From assembly GCA_030431185.1 (NCBI GenBank), contig JAUIJO010000042.1, forward strand, positions 1 through 16,164: 16,164 nt of DNA, written 5' to 3'. Shown here piece after piece: positions 15,741-16,164 of this stretch. This DNA comes from Gammaproteobacteria bacterium. GTDB taxonomy: Bacteria; Pseudomonadota; Gammaproteobacteria; Xanthomonadales; Xanthomonadaceae. The stretch's first letter is position 1. Each line of letters opens with the position of its first letter. The notes beneath the pieces are model-generated. The model saw nothing but the letters and a program-made list of their open reading frames with translations. It was not told the origin of the DNA and searched no databases. Position numbers and translations under genes: made by a program.

Positions 15741-15777
15741 AAAAAAGCCCGCCCCGGTCTGAACCGGTTGCGGGCTT
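15741..15777 (-). terminator. Rho-independent terminator (minus direction) with no assigned gene
   Basis: On the minus strand AAGCCCGC-aa-CCGGT, a 4-nt loop, ACCGG-G-GCGGGCTT forms a long stem (15745-15777) followed by TTTTTTATT. This is a canonical intrinsic terminator. It cannot serve the downstream protease gene, and groEL already has its own terminator at 15946-15970. It may end a short transcript starting between 15778 and 15945, or act as a backup for groEL read-through. Confidence 0.8.
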
Positions 15778-15830
15778 GCTCCCTCCCCCACGTCGGGATG
15801 CAGGTCGATCGTGAAGGAAGCGTTAGGCGC

Positions 15831-15848
15831 TTGCACGCTGCAGTGCAA
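15831..15848. repeat. 18-bp inverted repeat TTGCAC-N6-GTGCAA
   Basis: TTGCAC (15831-15836) and GTGCAA (15843-15848) are perfect inverted arms around GCTGCA, flanked by an A-run on the plus strand. It could be a protein-binding site. The minus-strand core TGCACTGCAG resembles TGC-rich sites bound by PhaR-type regulators in some proteobacteria, a loose resemblance from memory. No gene for it to control is evident. Confidence 0.5.
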
Positions 15849-15945
15849 AAAAGAACCGGTCGGTACATGAATGACGCGTGAGGCCCGGCGTCCGCAGGCG
15901 CCCAGCGGGACAGCGCAACGACTCAAGAAGCACGACTCCGCAACG

Positions 15946-15970
15946 AAAAACCCCGCCTCGCGGCGGGGTT
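15946..15970 (-). terminator. Rho-independent terminator of groEL
   Basis: On the minus strand CCCCGCC-GCGA-GGCGGGG is followed by TTTTTCG: a perfect 7-bp GC stem (15951-15957 with 15962-15968), a 4-nt loop and a T5 tract. It lies about 37 bp after the groEL stop codon. Confidence 0.9.
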
Positions 15971-16004
15971 CTCCTTGCAGCATGTCGTTGTATGGCAGCG
16001 CGGC

Positions 16005-16164
<160 letters not shown>

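Noticed and set aside
14011..15762. A 583-codon plus-strand frame opposite the protease gene
   Set aside because: The minus strand has a full subtilisin triad and signal peptide; the plus frame has no family pattern and runs through the hairpin and terminator regions.
15681..15983. A 100-codon minus-strand frame between groEL and the protease gene
   Set aside because: It starts inside or before the groEL terminator and reads through the second terminator, has no good ribosome binding site, and resembles no known protein.

Overview
The window looks like chromosomal DNA of a GC-rich gammaproteobacterium of the Xanthomonadaceae/Lysobacteraceae group (Lysobacter, Luteimonas, Xanthomonas and relatives). 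The reasons are the strong G/C third-position bias, the set of lipopolysaccharide genes, the Xanthomonadaceae-type GlnE, and a GGGAATG-type heptamer repeat that I associate with this family. The genus cannot be fixed from the sequence alone.

Left part (1-4679), cell envelope. A Kdo transferase gene (waaA, cut by the left edge, minus strand) and a lipid A secondary acyltransferase gene (lpxL, plus strand) diverge from a 70-bp gap. Each has a -10-like hexamer exactly 6 nt before its ATG, as expected for leaderless mRNAs. Converging on lpxL are an O-antigen ligase/polymerase-family membrane protein and a GT4 glycosyltransferase on the minus strand, with overlapping ends and probably co-transcribed. 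Upstream of them lies a 66-aa CHCC zinc-finger protein. Together these genes act on Kdo addition, acylation and glycan assembly of LPS.

Middle part (4763-7933), redox and orphan proteins. Three minus-strand genes follow one another: a pirin/quercetinase-like cupin, an exported YceI-family lipid-binding protein, and a RutE-type nitroreductase. An exact 7-bp-period repeat sits between the first two. A plus-strand ELM1-family (DUF1022) protein diverges from the nitroreductase gene.

Accessory-looking pair (8027-11061). An AraC-type regulator and a secreted DUF1254/DUF1214 protein diverge across a 467-bp non-coding stretch. By eye this segment is somewhat less GC-rich than its flanks.

Right part (11177-16164). 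The large glutamine synthetase adenylyltransferase gene glnE, a secreted S8 subtilisin-like protease, and the last 52 codons of groEL are all on the minus strand. The 560 bp between the protease and groEL hold the groEL terminator, a second minus-strand terminator with no gene assigned to it, and an 18-bp inverted repeat, so a small RNA may lie there.

No tRNA, rRNA, CRISPR, insertion sequence or phage gene was recognised. I saw no clear new multi-gene system. The best leads are the paired leaderless LPS promoters, the orphan terminator region near groEL, the heptamer repeat, and the AraC-DUF1254 pair.
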